From Sambucus nigra (Eukaryota > Streptophyta > Magnoliopsida > Dipsacales > Adoxaceae): DNA of 64,000 nucleotides. Shown here in pieces: positions 1-11,729 of the stretch; position 1 is the stretch's first letter; each line of letters starts with the position of its first letter. A model generated the notes under the pieces. It made no database searches. It worked only from the letters and a program-made list of their open reading frames with translations, and was not told the origin of the DNA. Made by a program: the position numbers and the translations under genes. The DNA lies in assembly GCA_949130495.1 (NCBI GenBank), contig OX422208.1, positions 692,865,702 through 692,929,701 of the forward strand, written 5' to 3'.

Positions 1-1503
1 TCTTAATGCGGGTTTTCCTATTTAATTCTCACCTCGTGTCGCTTTACTCAACGACGACATATAATTAAAATATTCTGACCTATTTAATCCCAAAAATAAT
101 TACAACATCCATCGAAAATCATTTAATCCTCGAAAATCCCAAAAATCACTATTCCGGGAAAATCTCCAAATTCTAATTTGTACTTCAATTTTGGAATTTA
201 ATTGTCCCCAAAAGGACGAGTTGTTACAGTTTTCCTGCCCTGTAATCAATCCCAAAACACCCCAAATATATTTCTAAATATTCATAAACACATTTATAAC
301 ATTATATGATCATTATCTAGATCAAAACATAAAACTTGAGGTAGAAATCATTGATTTAATATGATTTTATAAGGCTTAATCTTAATTTCGAGTTTCATCA
401 ATAAAGTGGATCTTTAATCTCAAAGACAATTTTTAATACATGATTCATCAATCTAAATCAGACTTATGACAGATTTAAACAAGTTCTAAGAAAATGATCA
501 CCATATTAACTAAGGTACAACCCATTAATCCGTAAAATTCATGTTTTTAATATATAATCATCATAATAACCAAGGTATCACCCAATAGTGCATCAGATTC
601 AAGTTTTAATATATGTTTAATAATTTATTCATACTCAGCAATGAAGTCATAAATAGATTACATTAATACGATAAGTAATTTAGTATTTCTTGATTAATAG
701 AAGTTTAAATATTGATTCTTGATTAGTTCCTCTTTAATGTTCTTCCTCCTCTCTTAAAGCTTGCCTCTTAAAACTAGGAGTTTAATTAAGGCGAGTTATG
801 ATTTTTATTGAGAGAAATAGACCTATTAAGGATATTAAATTCGTAGTCCACTATGGGCCCAAATAAGCTCAATTCGCTAATCTAATACTCTTGAAACTTA
901 GATTAAAGGTATACCTATCTCGGGAACCAATTTGCAAAATTAAAAACACCATTTTGAGCCTCCGTACACCCCTAGTTTCCCATCGAAACATATTAACCAA
1001 AAATATCAAATTAATTACATCTTAGTTAATTTACTTTGCGAGTCGTCCACAAAAAAATTAAAATTCTCATTTTAAATTTTGGTTAATATTCAAAACTAAT
1101 TAAACCCAATAAATTATCCTTTTAATTCACTCGAGAAAATATAAATTGATAATTAAATAATTATGTAATCAATCCCCAAAAATATGGGGTATTATAGGTG
1201 TCATCTCCAAAAGTTTAAACACATAGGGCTTACTTTAGTTAGATCATATGTTAAAAGATTCGAGATGTTTGGATATTTATAACAAGGTTTTCTGAAGCCT
1301 TCAAGGGCGTTAAGATCTACACCATCATCAATATATTTCTCCTCATTCGAATCACAACATGATTCACTATGGTAATTTATTTTAAACACTACGTTTAATC
1401 TTTAAACCTAGTTCTTGATTTTTACTTTTCAATGCCTAATTAATCAAAGATCTTAGGGATGAAATTTTTTGCATTTTAAATGTCAAGTTCGATTTCCTAA
1501 TAA
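1..1503. other. AT-rich sequence without recognisable gene
   Basis: I see no coding stretch or repeat boundary here. The last part, directly before a copia-type primer binding site at 1504, is where a 5' LTR would end, but no second LTR copy is in the window to define it. Confidence 0.4.
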
Positions 1504-1517
1504 TTGGTATCAGAACC
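1504..1517 (+). other. copia-type primer binding site (tRNA-Met like)
   Basis: TTGGTATCAGAACC matches the start of the usual plant copia PBS complementary to initiator tRNA-Met (TGGTATCAGAGC) with one mismatch in the core. It suggests the boundary between a 5' LTR to its left and copia internal sequence to its right. Confidence 0.5.
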
Positions 1518-3400
1518 CTCGATTATTGATTGATCATGTTTTGGAAACGTCTATGTTGTAGAACCTTGAAAACCTTAGTACATTTTTATGTATGGTATCG
1601 TACTAACATGGTTTTGCAGATATTCTTTTTTTTAATCCCTTATATAATGGTCACAGATGTTTTTTCAATGATAATGGATCCTAAGATTGTTTATCCGTAG
1701 TTATTTTTTACTCCTAGATTCAATATGGTTGTAATAATTAGATTTTTATAATTATTTCATCGATGTGTTTGGAGGCGATTGTGAAGGGATGTAATGTTTA
1801 TTTACACTTGGAATCATATATGTATATGGGTTTTGGGCGTGAACAACATTTCGTGAAGTTGAAAATCTAGATGGCCCGTTTTATCATGCAGTTCTCGTAA
1901 AGAAGAAGAAGTTTCTTGGTTACAGGGTTGAATTGATCTAGAGGCCCATCGATTCGATCCGGTAAGGAGTCGGATCGATCTGGCGGAGGCAGTGAGCGGT
2001 GGTTTGTTCTTTTTATGGTGGTTATGGTTGATTTGTATGGTGGTTATTCTTCATCATTTTTCCCATGCCATAATATCTTATTTCCAGTAGCAAAGATCAC
2101 AAAGAACTCCATGTTACATTGAAGTTTGCTTCGAGGAGGATTCTTATCTAGAAAAGATTCTACTTCGAGTGGGCATCTTATTCTTGGAGACCTCTACTTC
2201 AAGAAGGATAGGCCGTGATGGATAGGGGAATTTTTTTCGTTATTGTTTTATTTTTTTTTTGGAATTACTTTTTATATTTACTTGTTGTGTCTTTATTACT
2301 ATGTTGCATAATGTCGCGTGTTAATTAATTGAGTAAATAGGAACACTTGTTTTTATGCACAACAAGGATTTAATTTTGAGACCGACCTAGATCACATTTT
2401 TTCTATTAAATCCATTTTTATTAATTCTTTTCCAAATTAAATTTAATCATATAATTAATTAAAACGTGTAAATTAATTTTTGATCTTTGAGTTTTATTTT
2501 AATTTTAAAATGGTTTTACTTTGGAAAATTAAAATGGTGAAATCGGACAATTTAATTTGTACAAGTGTATCGGGAAATTACCAAGGATTTAATTCGGGCA
2601 TTTAGAATTGAATGATTTATTTTTCAAAATACCCTCAAGTTTAACATATTAAGTGGGAGATAGGTTTCAACATAAACCCCGCAGTGTCCATTGGTGTTTT
2701 ATGAATGCAATGTGATTAATTCCTCACGTCAACCAATTTGGCCTCCCAACGGATGGAATTAAATAGTGCATCTGGTATTCTTAGAACTCTTTACTAATAA
2801 TTTCTATAATTAGAATGTGAGTGAGTTCGATCCCCCGATGGGGAAATCCTTTACGAGTGGGTTCTAATTCAAGGAATGAACCAATCAGATACACTTAGAC
2901 ATAATTAATAATAATCTTTCCAATTTAGTCACTATCATTAATTGTGAGACCAAAAGACATCACTATTCATTAAGTTAAACAGAAGTCTTCTGGACTGTCG
3001 GGATAACATAATGAAATATAAACATTTGTGCAGCTCAAGGTGGGGTGATTTAAGCTTCCAACGAGAAATATCACTCCATGAGGGAGCTAGGATGTCTGGC
3101 GGAATTAATTTTTAATAGGGGTAGAGCGATGACACTTTAAAATTTAATCGAATTAATTATCACGTTTTAATTGAAAATGATTTTTTTCAATTTAATGGTT
3201 CTAATATTTCAAAAATGAATTCAACTTTTTCTCACTGTATTTTAGTCTTAAACTTTTAGCTGGAATAATTTTAAAGGACTGGAAATATAATTGGACATTG
3301 TTATAACTTAAAAGGATGATAAACTTATTTAACCCACAATTACAATCAATGTTTTAAAACTATGATATGATTAACTCCTCGTGTCACCGTGTCTGCCCCC
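1518..3400. other. decayed sequence, no feature recognised
   Basis: AT-rich DNA between the PBS-like site and the copia protease relic. No frame stays open and no domain was recognised. It may be an eroded copia leader and gag, but nothing shows this directly. Confidence 0.3.
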
Positions 3401-3421
3401 CTCCCCCCCCCCCCCCCCCCC
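3396..3421. repeat. poly-C tract
   Basis: A run of C broken by one T, 26 nt. Such long C runs are prone to sequencing and assembly length error, so the exact length should not be trusted. Confidence 0.8.
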
Positions 3422-3549
3422 ATTAGATGGTATTAATCATGAAATCATGATGTTTTAAAATATAGGGTGGTTCTTTTAAACTAAGCATTACATATGTAAG
3501 GTCCCCCTAATAGGAAATTTCCTTGTATGAATATTTAATTTTAAATAAT

Positions 3550-4400
3550 TGACCGGTGGGAATTTTTAAACACCTATGTCTGTTGATGATGCTGAAGTTT
3601 CTCGAAATTATCTTCATCAATTATTGAATAAGGGATTATTTAGATTATATATGGTGGGAAAACCTGAATCCAATTCGTAAATCGGGAGTAAGCTTCATCA
3701 GTAGCCAAGGGTTGGTATTTAGTTGTCAAGAAGAGCTTTAATTTTTTATCGAAAGGGAAGTAAGAGGTAAGGCTAAGTCTTAGGTACAATAGTTTGGGGT
3801 CAAAAAAGTTTATATTTCTCGATAGTAATGAAATAAACGATAGAAAGATATTCTCACTACAAGTAATTATAACTTTTATAGCAATGTGTCCCTTTTTCTA
3901 GTTATATAAGGAAAAAGGACATGGTAATGGTTTTCTCTTAAAAGTAAATGCATGATATATGGTCCGATCTATAGGAACCTGGTGTGTAGACTCAGGAACC
4001 ATAAATTAGTATTGCAATTCATTACAGAGGTTCCAGGTTACCAAGAAATTATTCAAAGGAAAGGTGTTACTAATAATGGGCAATCAGAATAAGGAAACAG
4101 TATAAGCAGTAGGAAATATTTTAATTTTTGGTGTAGACATAAAGTTAATGTAGGTAAATTATTTAATGTACTTGGTTTTAGAAAAGTTTTCAGTTTATAA
4201 ATTAGTTTTGAACATATATTCAATTGTTTTATAAATTTGTATTTTTATTATCAAAATTGGATATTTTTTATCTACTACTGAATTGAAGAATATTAATGGA
4301 CATATTATTAAAGAAAAAGTTTCTTACCAAACACAATTTTGGCACTTACGCTTGGTGATTCGCCCCAAATATTATATTTTATACCCCTTTATTCTTGCAC
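3550..4400 (+). pseudogene. copia polyprotein relic (protease to GAG-pre-integrase)
   Basis: On the plus strand around 3980-4010 a frame reads TWCVDSGTIN, the copia protease active-site block (W-x-VDSGATNH in intact elements), with DSG at 3989-3997 and a stop soon after. About 330 bp later, FWHLRLVIRPKYY near 4337 matches the GAG-pre-integrase motif (LWHxRLGH). Several stops and frameshifts separate the two, so it is dead. The relic ends where the Tat LTR begins at 4574, consistent with that element having inserted here. Confidence 0.6.
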
Positions 4401-4573
4401 ATTTAAACCCCATCATGTATATTAATTCCTATATTTATGATCGTTAACCATACAACCTCTATTCTATTTTTTTATATGTTTTGTGAGGTATATTTTATCT
4501 TTTGTAGGTATATGGATGCATGGTGTGAAGTTCGATGCATTACTAGATTGTTTCATCGCAAGATGTAACTTAA

Positions 4574-5397
4574 TGATACCACAGATATCACCACTTAAAT
4601 TTGTAATGAGCTCAAGCTAGTAATATAAAGTAATAACGATAAGGGTAATAAAGTAAATAAAGAAAGAGATGAGGGGAAGAGGATGAACACGATCATATAA
4701 GTTGTTTAGCCATTGGTCTACTCCACTGTGCATGTGTTTGTGTATTTTTATACTAAACAATCTCTAATGGCTCAAAGTAAAACTCTCTAACACTTTCTCT
4801 CTCTAAGATGAGTTTAACATATCTTGGGATAGAGTTTAGTATTTCGATCCCCTTCAATGCATAAGGTGATAGGTATTTACAGCCCTTGGGGTGCACATTG
4901 TACCCCCCAAGCATGTAATAAGCATACATATGATGAGGCAACCAATTAGAATCAGTCATATGTCCCTGGCACGTGTGTGTCATGATAACGAAATATTCCA
5001 TCAGTGCTCATAATGATCTTTTAATAATGATTTGTCCACGAGGGATGGTAAATCATTGAATCCACGTGTGTTCTGTCAGGTTTCAAGGGTCGGTCGTCAT
5101 GGACCAGGTCAAGCCGAGTTGTCAAGTCAGTCTTATGAAGGGATAACCATCGGTGTCCTAAGTTGAGTCTACATCTCGGCCTCGGCCCCATGCTCATGGT
5201 AGAGGCCGAGGAGGTATGGAAGATAACTGAGACTATTGATATTTTCATATGTCTAAGTAGTGGTGGAGGACGAGGCCACTTCTGGTTGGACTTCTGTCGA
5301 GTCATCCCATGTTTCTTTCCCTTGATGATCTTTTAGGGTCGGCCTTAGATGAGTTGAGATCTATTGGGGATGAGACCACACTTGTGTACAAAAATCA
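4574..5397 (-). mobile_element. 3' LTR of minus-strand Tat-lineage gypsy element (outer Tat)
   Basis: Read on the minus strand the LTR runs from TGATTTTTGTACAC at 5397 to GGTATCA at 4574 (TG...CA, 824 bp). It is preceded by a purine tract at 5398-5412. Its last ~105 bp recur at 21281-21380, next to the PBS, as the stub of the 5' LTR. A TATA-like TGTAAATACC and a hairpin lie near 4871-4913. Confidence 0.75.
4872..4914 (-). promoter_or_regulatory. LTR promoter: hairpin plus TATA-like box (outer Tat)
   Basis: On the minus strand GCTTGGGGGG and CACCCCAAGG form an imperfect inverted repeat directly followed by TGTAAATACC. The related LTR at 13.2 kb has the same layout with a cleaner hairpin, which supports a shared promoter structure rather than chance. 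Confidence 0.55.
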
Positions 5398-5412
5398 CCC
5401 CCTATCCCTTAG
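5398..5412 (-). other. polypurine tract before outer Tat 3' LTR
   Basis: Minus strand reads AAGGGATAGGGGG immediately before the LTR's TG. This is the expected plus-strand primer site and fixes both the LTR start and the element's orientation. Confidence 0.65.
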
Positions 5413-6386
5413 TCTTCAATATGAGTGAAAAGTCAAGGGGTATAGAAAGTTATCCCCCTAGGGGAGTGTTACCTCATCGTCTGAGACTTTTCAGGTCGTG
5501 AACCAGTTTGGCTGAATGTAAAGACGTCACTTCAATGTCCTTGGATGGAATTCTCTGAACTAGACATCTATCAATAGGTGTGTGGATTGGCGTGTTCGCT
5601 AAAAAAGGGAGGCGGCAGGCCTAGTAAGTTGTGCCCAAGTAAGTTGTGTCAAGTAATAATTTGGCTCCAAGATAATCGCCCCAATCATTACTTGGTTTAA
5701 ATATGAAAAAACCATACATTTTCTCTATCTTCTCCAAAATTCTCATCTTAGCCATTTAGTGTACTTTCTAACCTTCTCTTCTTTCTTTCTCTACATTTCC
5801 AGGCATTTTAGCGTGTTTCTAGGCCTTCCATAGCTTTCCCCACCTTCTTCTTCACTTAGGTAACCTTTCAGTTCCCTTTGTTTGAGTTTTCTTCCCTTGA
5901 TTGCCCCCATTACTTATTTTCTATTTTTTCGATCACATTTTTGTTTTTCGGCGATTGGTTTATGGGTGGTTTTAGGGCTAGTTTAGGAGATTCAGTGGTG
6001 GCGTAGTGACTTGGTGTTAGTTAGGGTCGTTGTAGCATCATTTTTATGTGGTTTGCCTCCTTTATTGTCCACTAATATTCTTAGAGGCTTTCTTTGGTGT
6101 GGTCTTTTCTTTAAGTTCTTGACTTTTCTTGAGTATTCTTGATAGAAATCATTTAAGTTTTCCCTTTAGATCTTTTAGTCAATTTTAGTTAAACCCTTGG
6201 ATATTTAGGTTACTTTACGAACTTTTAGACACGACCCCCATTTAAGTGATAGGATCCTTAGGGAGATAAGAAAGGTGAGGTAGAGGTTGAGGCAAAGAGA
6301 GAAGTCAAAGCCTACCTTACACATCATATCTTTGCAATACCGTTAGCTGTCATCCCCCTCCAATAGTTCAGATTAGTGGGGACGAG
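5413..6386. other. spacer between Tat 3' LTR and antisense ORF
   Basis: No coding frame is recognised. A TATA-like TTTAAATATG near 5697-5706 is followed by pyrimidine-rich sequence (tct/ctt runs, 5720-5830). This is a plausible promoter and leader for the plus-strand ORF that starts near 6387. Confidence 0.35.
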
Positions 6387-7392
6387 ATGTCTGATCACTC
6401 GTCCTCGTCTTCTTAGCCTATAGTCCCTCTCCCTCTCGAGTTGCCTTGCCAAATGCCTCTTTTGAGGAGGATATTCATGTCCCCTCATCTCGTATAGATG
6501 AGTCTGATGCAACTGAGTCCTCAAAAAGCCACCAATCTTTTGCCTCCCAGTTCTTTGAGGAGCCGAGGGTAACTGTGTCAACACCCCCTATGGTCGTTCC
6601 CCTGTAGGCTGTGACCGAGGGAGAGTTCGATGAAAGGTACAAAAGTGGGGCCCTAACCTCTGAGGTTCTTGTTGATGACTCTGATTTTGATGTTGGGGAA
6701 CCACTTGATGTTTCTTATGCCCAAATGTTTCCCTCCAGCATTAGAGAGTATGACATTCTTGTCTGAAGGAACCTTTACAACATTAATTCAGATATCTCTA
6801 TGAGAGTCCCAGATAAGGACAAAAGAGCCTTTAACGGTCGATAGGGTGAGATTTTTGTCTATGACCAGATGTTTAGGGTTAGCTTTTATCTCCCCTTTTA
6901 CCCTTCAATACAAGTTATCCTGGATAGTATTGGGCTTGCTCCTACCCATCTGGCACTAAACTCCTGGAGGATTATACTCATCTTTATCTCTCTTTGGAAG
7001 TCAAAGTATGAAGATGATCCCTTAGTTGGCGTCTCAGCAACCAGGAACTAACTGGGATATTACCATTTGGGCGTAAGGAAGCTCGATAATAAAACTATTC
7101 ACGTTAATCAAACCTTAAACCACACTGAAAGCTGAGGTACTTCTTCATATATGGGGATCGAGAGTTCACGATCGACGTTGTGTGTGCTGACACTGAGCCG
7201 AGGGTTCCTCGAATTTGGACCAATCCTTCCATGTCTAATAATTTGGACTCGGACCTCAGTGTTTACAATAAGACGAGCGGTTAACTTCTTGAGGCATCAG
7301 GGTAAGGACGGGGTATGGCCGAGTTTAAAGAATTAATGACCCTTGCCTTTCTTGAGTCTTTAGGTGTGGGGGTTATCCCATGGACGAGTTGT

Positions 7393-7480
7393 GTAAGTTT
7401 TCCATACTTTCTGTTTATTTATATAATTGTTTTCTCATCTCTGAATATCTGTACTAATAATCGTCTTCAGTTTCTTGCAG
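7393..7480 (+). other. candidate spliceosomal intron in antisense Tat ORF
   Basis: GTAAGTTTTC at the 5' side, TTTCTTGCAG at the 3' side, 88 bp, T-rich with a ctaat branch-like motif (7453-7457). It lies between two coding-like tracts of the plus-strand ORF. Confidence 0.5.
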
Positions 7481-7914
7481 ATCATCCTCCTAACACCCCA
7501 GATCACATCTAGAACATGATGGACCCAAGCTTTCAAGAAGCTCTGACCTAAAAAGGCAACAAGTATCCTGTCAATGTTGTCAACAAGAAGACAACCATTG
7601 GCGGCCCGAGCCGAAGCAAGGTCGAGAAAAAAATAAAGGAGCCAGCCGATGGGGGAAACCTTCCCAATCAATGCGAGATGAGGCTGATGGCCCAAACACA
7701 AGATGAGAGGTCGTCTGTTGCAGCTCAAGCCTCCAATTAAACCGCCATAGCGGCTCACCTCACCCATCTCAACGCGAGTTCTGACTCCCTAATTACGAGC
7801 GGCGTCATATCTAAGACAACCATCCTTGCCTTTCCCTCAAAGTCAAACAGGCATCTCCTTGAATCAATAAAGGTTCCCCAAGTCTTTGACTTCAGGCTTC
7901 ACCACATGGCTCAG

Positions 7915-8009
7915 GTATTCATTTCAGCTGACTTTACTTTCTTCTTTTCTTTCTAATTTTGTGTTCTCTTGCTTTGTCTCATACTAGCTTTTGTGTTGGG
8001 TTTTTGTAG
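7915..8009 (+). other. second candidate intron in antisense Tat ORF
   Basis: CTCAG|GTATTC at the 5' side and GGTTTTTGTAG at the 3' side, 95 bp, strongly T-rich. The coding-like frame reads HHMAQ before and SMCAFARTTEWMDK after it. Confidence 0.5.
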
Positions 8010-8869
8010 TCCATGTGTGCCTTTGCTCGCACCACAGAGTGGATGGATAAGAATCTCCCTCTAGTTTAAGAGGACGATAGGGCCTTTCAGGCCGAGAAGG
8101 ACCTTAAGGACAAGGTGAGGTCTATGATCTCTGACCATAAAAAATCCCTCACTGATTTGAAAAAGGAGCACGACGATGCCCTGGAGGCTCTGAGGAAGGA
8201 GTAGGACGATGCTCTGGTTGCTTTGACGACCAAACATCCGGCTGAAATGGCTGAGACCGTCAAGAATGCCAAGGACGAGGTCGTCTATACTGAGGCTATC
8301 AAGAAGGCCCGGGATAAGGCTGTGGAGTCCTATAAAAAGTTGTAGGAGTTTGGAAACTTCAGTTGCCAGTACCTTAAAAGAGGTGCAAAAATGGCTTACT
8401 GATGGGCCATTTTGAAGTTCCACTAGGTTGTCTCCTCTATTCAGCCATATTGAGAAGCTCTCAACCAGTTGGACGCACTTATGCAAACAACATTGGCCGA
8501 GGTTGAAGCAGCGGTCGCATCTCAGAGCCCAATTCAAATTTTTAGTGAGGCTACTGAGGCTAGAGCTGGAGATAAGGCTGACAAGACGAGAGCTGGGGAT
8601 TCATCGGCACCAATGAATCGAATGCCTAGGGTGGTTTCTTGTGACCTATACCATCTTCCTCATGTATTTTTATGTTTTGAACATTTTTGTAACTCTTTAT
8701 CTATAATATTAACGTTTTTCTCTTCGTACTCATGTAATTATTGTTCTCATCATTGAAGATCGTCAAAATTTTGCCAAGTCTTGTGTCTTTTTGCTAATGA
8801 TATCTTTACCATACCAATGATTTTAACCATAAGTTCCCTCTCATAGCTTCTTAGATTGTTAGGAAGACA

Positions 8870-9240
8870 TTTAATTCACCACGTAGTAATGTTTTAAATA
8901 ACCATAATTAAATGATTATAAATTTAGCGCCACTAAATTAATGATGTTAGTCACAAGTACCTTCTTGTTATTTTTGGGAGTGTATGGACAAGTATTGTCT
9001 CTTCTTACACTCTCATCTTCGTCGAGAGTGTTTTGAATTATAGACACCAAATTAATGGGGTTAATCACATGTCCCCTATCATCATTTTTGGGAGTGTATA
9101 GACGAGTCTCGTCTCTTCATACACTCTCGTCTTTGCCGAGAGATTTTTAAATTGAATTTACCACGTAGTGATGTTTGTATAACCATAATTAAATGATTTT
9201 TATTCATTTTTTTGTGTTTTTCACCATCTAACCGATGTTG
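8870..9240 (+). repeat. degenerate tandem duplication 3' of the antisense ORF
   Basis: A segment with GGGAGTGTATGGAC and TACACTCTCATCTTCG (about 8977-9025) recurs as GGGAGTGTATAGAC and TACACTCTCGTCTTTG (about 9092-9140), a period near 115 bp. A flanking unit with CCACGTAGTAATG (8879) recurs at 9161. Tandem repeats between pol and 3' LTR are common in Tat elements. Confidence 0.6.
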
Positions 9241-9599
9241 TCACACTATTCCCCCCTCTCAGTGTTATTGGAGTTCATGGATGAGATAAATCTCCCATGA
9301 TTTCTCATATCACCGACAGTGAGTCAAAACTAATTCACCATAAGAATAATGTCTTTGGGCTTAAAGAAATTCAAACCATACATTGGATAATTGAGCATAA
9401 AGATATCAGGAAACAGTTACATTTTTTCATTCATTACTTCAAAATATTCCAAATATATGCAATCTCTGTACACAAAGAGGATGACACACAAATAACATTA
9501 AGACCTACTAATAATATCTCTTTAAATGATCTATATTTCATGGATTGGATAAAGTCTCTCCCTCTAGATTCTCCAGTCTATAAGTTCCAGGGACTACCT

Positions 9600-10640
9600 A
9601 TTCAGTGACTTTGTACGGGGCATGCCAGTTCGAATGTAATTGTTCGGCTTCTGCCAAACATTTTTCAACACCAAATCCTCCACAGCAATCGGCCTTGCTT
9701 TGACCCTCTTATTATAGAATTTGGTTGTTCTATGTTAATATGCCGCCTGTCTGACCTCAGCATCCTCTCATCTTTCTTCTATCAGGTCTAAATCAAGTCT
9801 CCTTTCTTCATTATTGGTCTCAGGGTTGTAGTTTGAGCCTTGTAACTTAAAAGGCCGATTTCAGTAGGGATTACTTCCTCTGACCCATAGGCCAACATGA
9901 AGGGGGTCTACCTTGTAGGAGTCCTCTCTGTTGTCCTGTAGGCCCATAAGTTTCCATGTAACTCATCCGCCATAAGCCCTTAACATCTTCCATCTTCTTT
10001 TTAAAGCCATCTAATATCGTCCTATTAGTGACTTCGGTTTGGCCATTAGCTTGCGGTTGACCAGGTGAAGAATATAATTTCTTTATTCCCACTCTTTCAC
10101 AATATGCGTCCATGGATTTATTTTTGAACTGTTTCCCATTGTTTGAGATGAACGTATTGAGTAAGCCATACCTACAGATGATGTTTCTCTAAATGAACTC
10201 GAATGTCTTCACTTTAGTGATGGAGATCATGGCTTCTGCTTCAATCCATTTAAAAAAGTAATCAATAGACACAATCATATACTGATATCCTCCTGGTGCT
10301 TTTAGAAGTGGGGCGGCATGGTCAATCCCCCAAACTGCAAACGGCCACGAGGAAGTAATGGACGAGAGTGATTAATCAGGTTAGCGAGGAATACTCGCAT
10401 ACTGATGACACTTATAACATTTTTTTAAATGGTCGGCAACATCCCTGGCTAGGGTCGATCACCAATACCCCTGTAGCACAATCCTCTTCGCGAGAGATCT
10501 TCCTCCAATATGTCTTGCACATGACCCCTCATGGATGTCACGTAGGACATAGTTAACCCTTATTGGATGGATGCATCTGAGGAGGCGAAGCAAGAAACCT
10601 TTTTTGTAGAGCATATCTCTTATAATAGTGAACTCCGCCA
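9600..10640 (-). pseudogene. integrase of outer Tat element
   Basis: Minus-strand pieces match Tat integrase. At 10641-10459 the frame reads DMLYKKGFLLRLLRCI and DIHEGSCARHIGGRSLAKRI, the end of the RNase H linker and the HHCC zinc-finger start. At 10113-9871 it reads SPGQPQANGQTEVTNRTIL, the block with the third catalytic Glu of the D,D,E triad. Frameshifts and stops separate these parts, so no continuous integrase exists. It lies directly downstream of the RNase H remains and upstream of the antisense ORF region. Confidence 0.75.
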
Positions 10641-11700
10641 CCCAATATCGAAGTTTCTTTCTTTCAGTTTTGGTGTCTGGGAGTTCATGTCTCTAATGTA
10701 TTTGATCAAAGGATCCATCCAGGAGTCTCCCAAGTTCAAGTTTAAAGAAAGTTCTACTCCACCATAGTCTTCCTCAATGATGGGTCTATGCAAAATCTCC
10801 ATAAGAACGGTCCGCTTGATTTCTAGTCTTATGGCTGAGGCTAACCTCACCAACGCATCATCTCGGTTGTTCTCAAGCCCAGGGACTCTCTTAACCTTTA
10901 CTTCCTTAAAGTTGGCCAAAATCATTTTCGCCCGTACCAAGTACTTGGCCATTTTCTCATCTTTAGCCTCATAGATCCCTAAGATTTGGTTCACCATTAG
11001 CTAAGAGTCAATGTGCACTATCATGTGGCCGACGTTCAACACTTTGGCTAAGGATGGCCCGGTGAACAAAGTTTCGCACTCAGATTCATTGTTTGAAGCT
11101 TTGAAACGGAATCTTAAGTCATATTCAATATCGGTTTTGTCTAGGGCCAATAATATAAGTCCTTCCCTGCTACCACTTTCACAAGAGGAGTCGTTAAAAA
11201 ACAATCTCTGGATTGGGTTATCATCTAAAAAAGTACCCTCATTCACTACCCCCTTTTTGAACAAAACATCATTTTCTGTAGGGTCGGCTCTCATTCCATT
11301 GACCAGTGCCAGACCCATGATTTCCTTTTTAGGAAATACGGCAGTCTCATCTTATCTAACATCGGCCTCGACCTAAGTGAGTTCTGCTAGAAAATAGGTT
11401 AATATTTGCCCTTTGATCACGGCCCTTGACTGGTATATGATGTAAAACTCTCCTAACTCAATTGACCAAGCCATCAGTTTAACCAATTTCTTAGATTTAT
11501 GTATGACTTACCTCAAAGGAGTATCACTAAGTACCACCATAGTATGACCTTAGAAATAGGGTTACATTTTTCTGGAAGCGTGAATTAGAGCATATGCTAG
11601 TTTCTCCATCTTGGGATACTTTAGCTCGACCCCTCGAAGAGCTTTACTGTTGAAATATACATGATTTTGAACCCCCTCGTCATCTCATATAATTATAGCA
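10620..11700 (-). pseudogene. RNase H of outer Tat element
   Basis: Minus-strand frames 11318-11001 and 10997-10620 give LRFRFKASNNESECETLF, the Tat-type archaeal-like RNase H block, and KRVPGLENNRDDALVRLAS, its downstream Asp-bearing block. Between and upstream are stops and frameshifts. The same segment occurs in sense orientation in the inner element at 17.3-18.4 kb. Confidence 0.7.
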
Positions 11701-11729
11701 GTGATGGCTGACTCAGATACTGCCAAGTA

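Larger units (their letters stand above)
6387..8640 (+). pseudogene. Tat-element extra ORF, antisense to gag-pol, Transposase_28-like with coiled coil
   Basis: The plus strand between the outer Tat's integrase and 3' LTR carries a broken protein-coding tract. An acidic, Ser-rich start (ATG at 6387, early stops) leads to YPSIQVILDSIGLAPTHLAL and NSWRIILIFISLW near 6900-7000. These resemble the 'putative gypsy type transposon' (Transposase_28) domain. A basic linker follows, then a highly charged helix at 8090-8340 (EKDLKDKVRSMISDHKKSL, KKEHDDALEALRKE) typical of a coiled coil. Two candidate introns, 7393-7480 (GTAAG...TTGCAG) and 7915-8009 (GTATTC...TTGTAG), remove AT-rich interruptions. Extra ORFs in antisense downstream of pol are known in Tat-lineage gypsy elements. 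At least five stops or frameshifts remain, so this copy is dead. Domain identity is by resemblance only. Confidence 0.55.

Noticed and set aside
4753..5001. 82-codon minus-strand ORF
   Set aside because: It lies entirely inside the Tat LTR, across its promoter region, and the related LTR has no equivalent frame.
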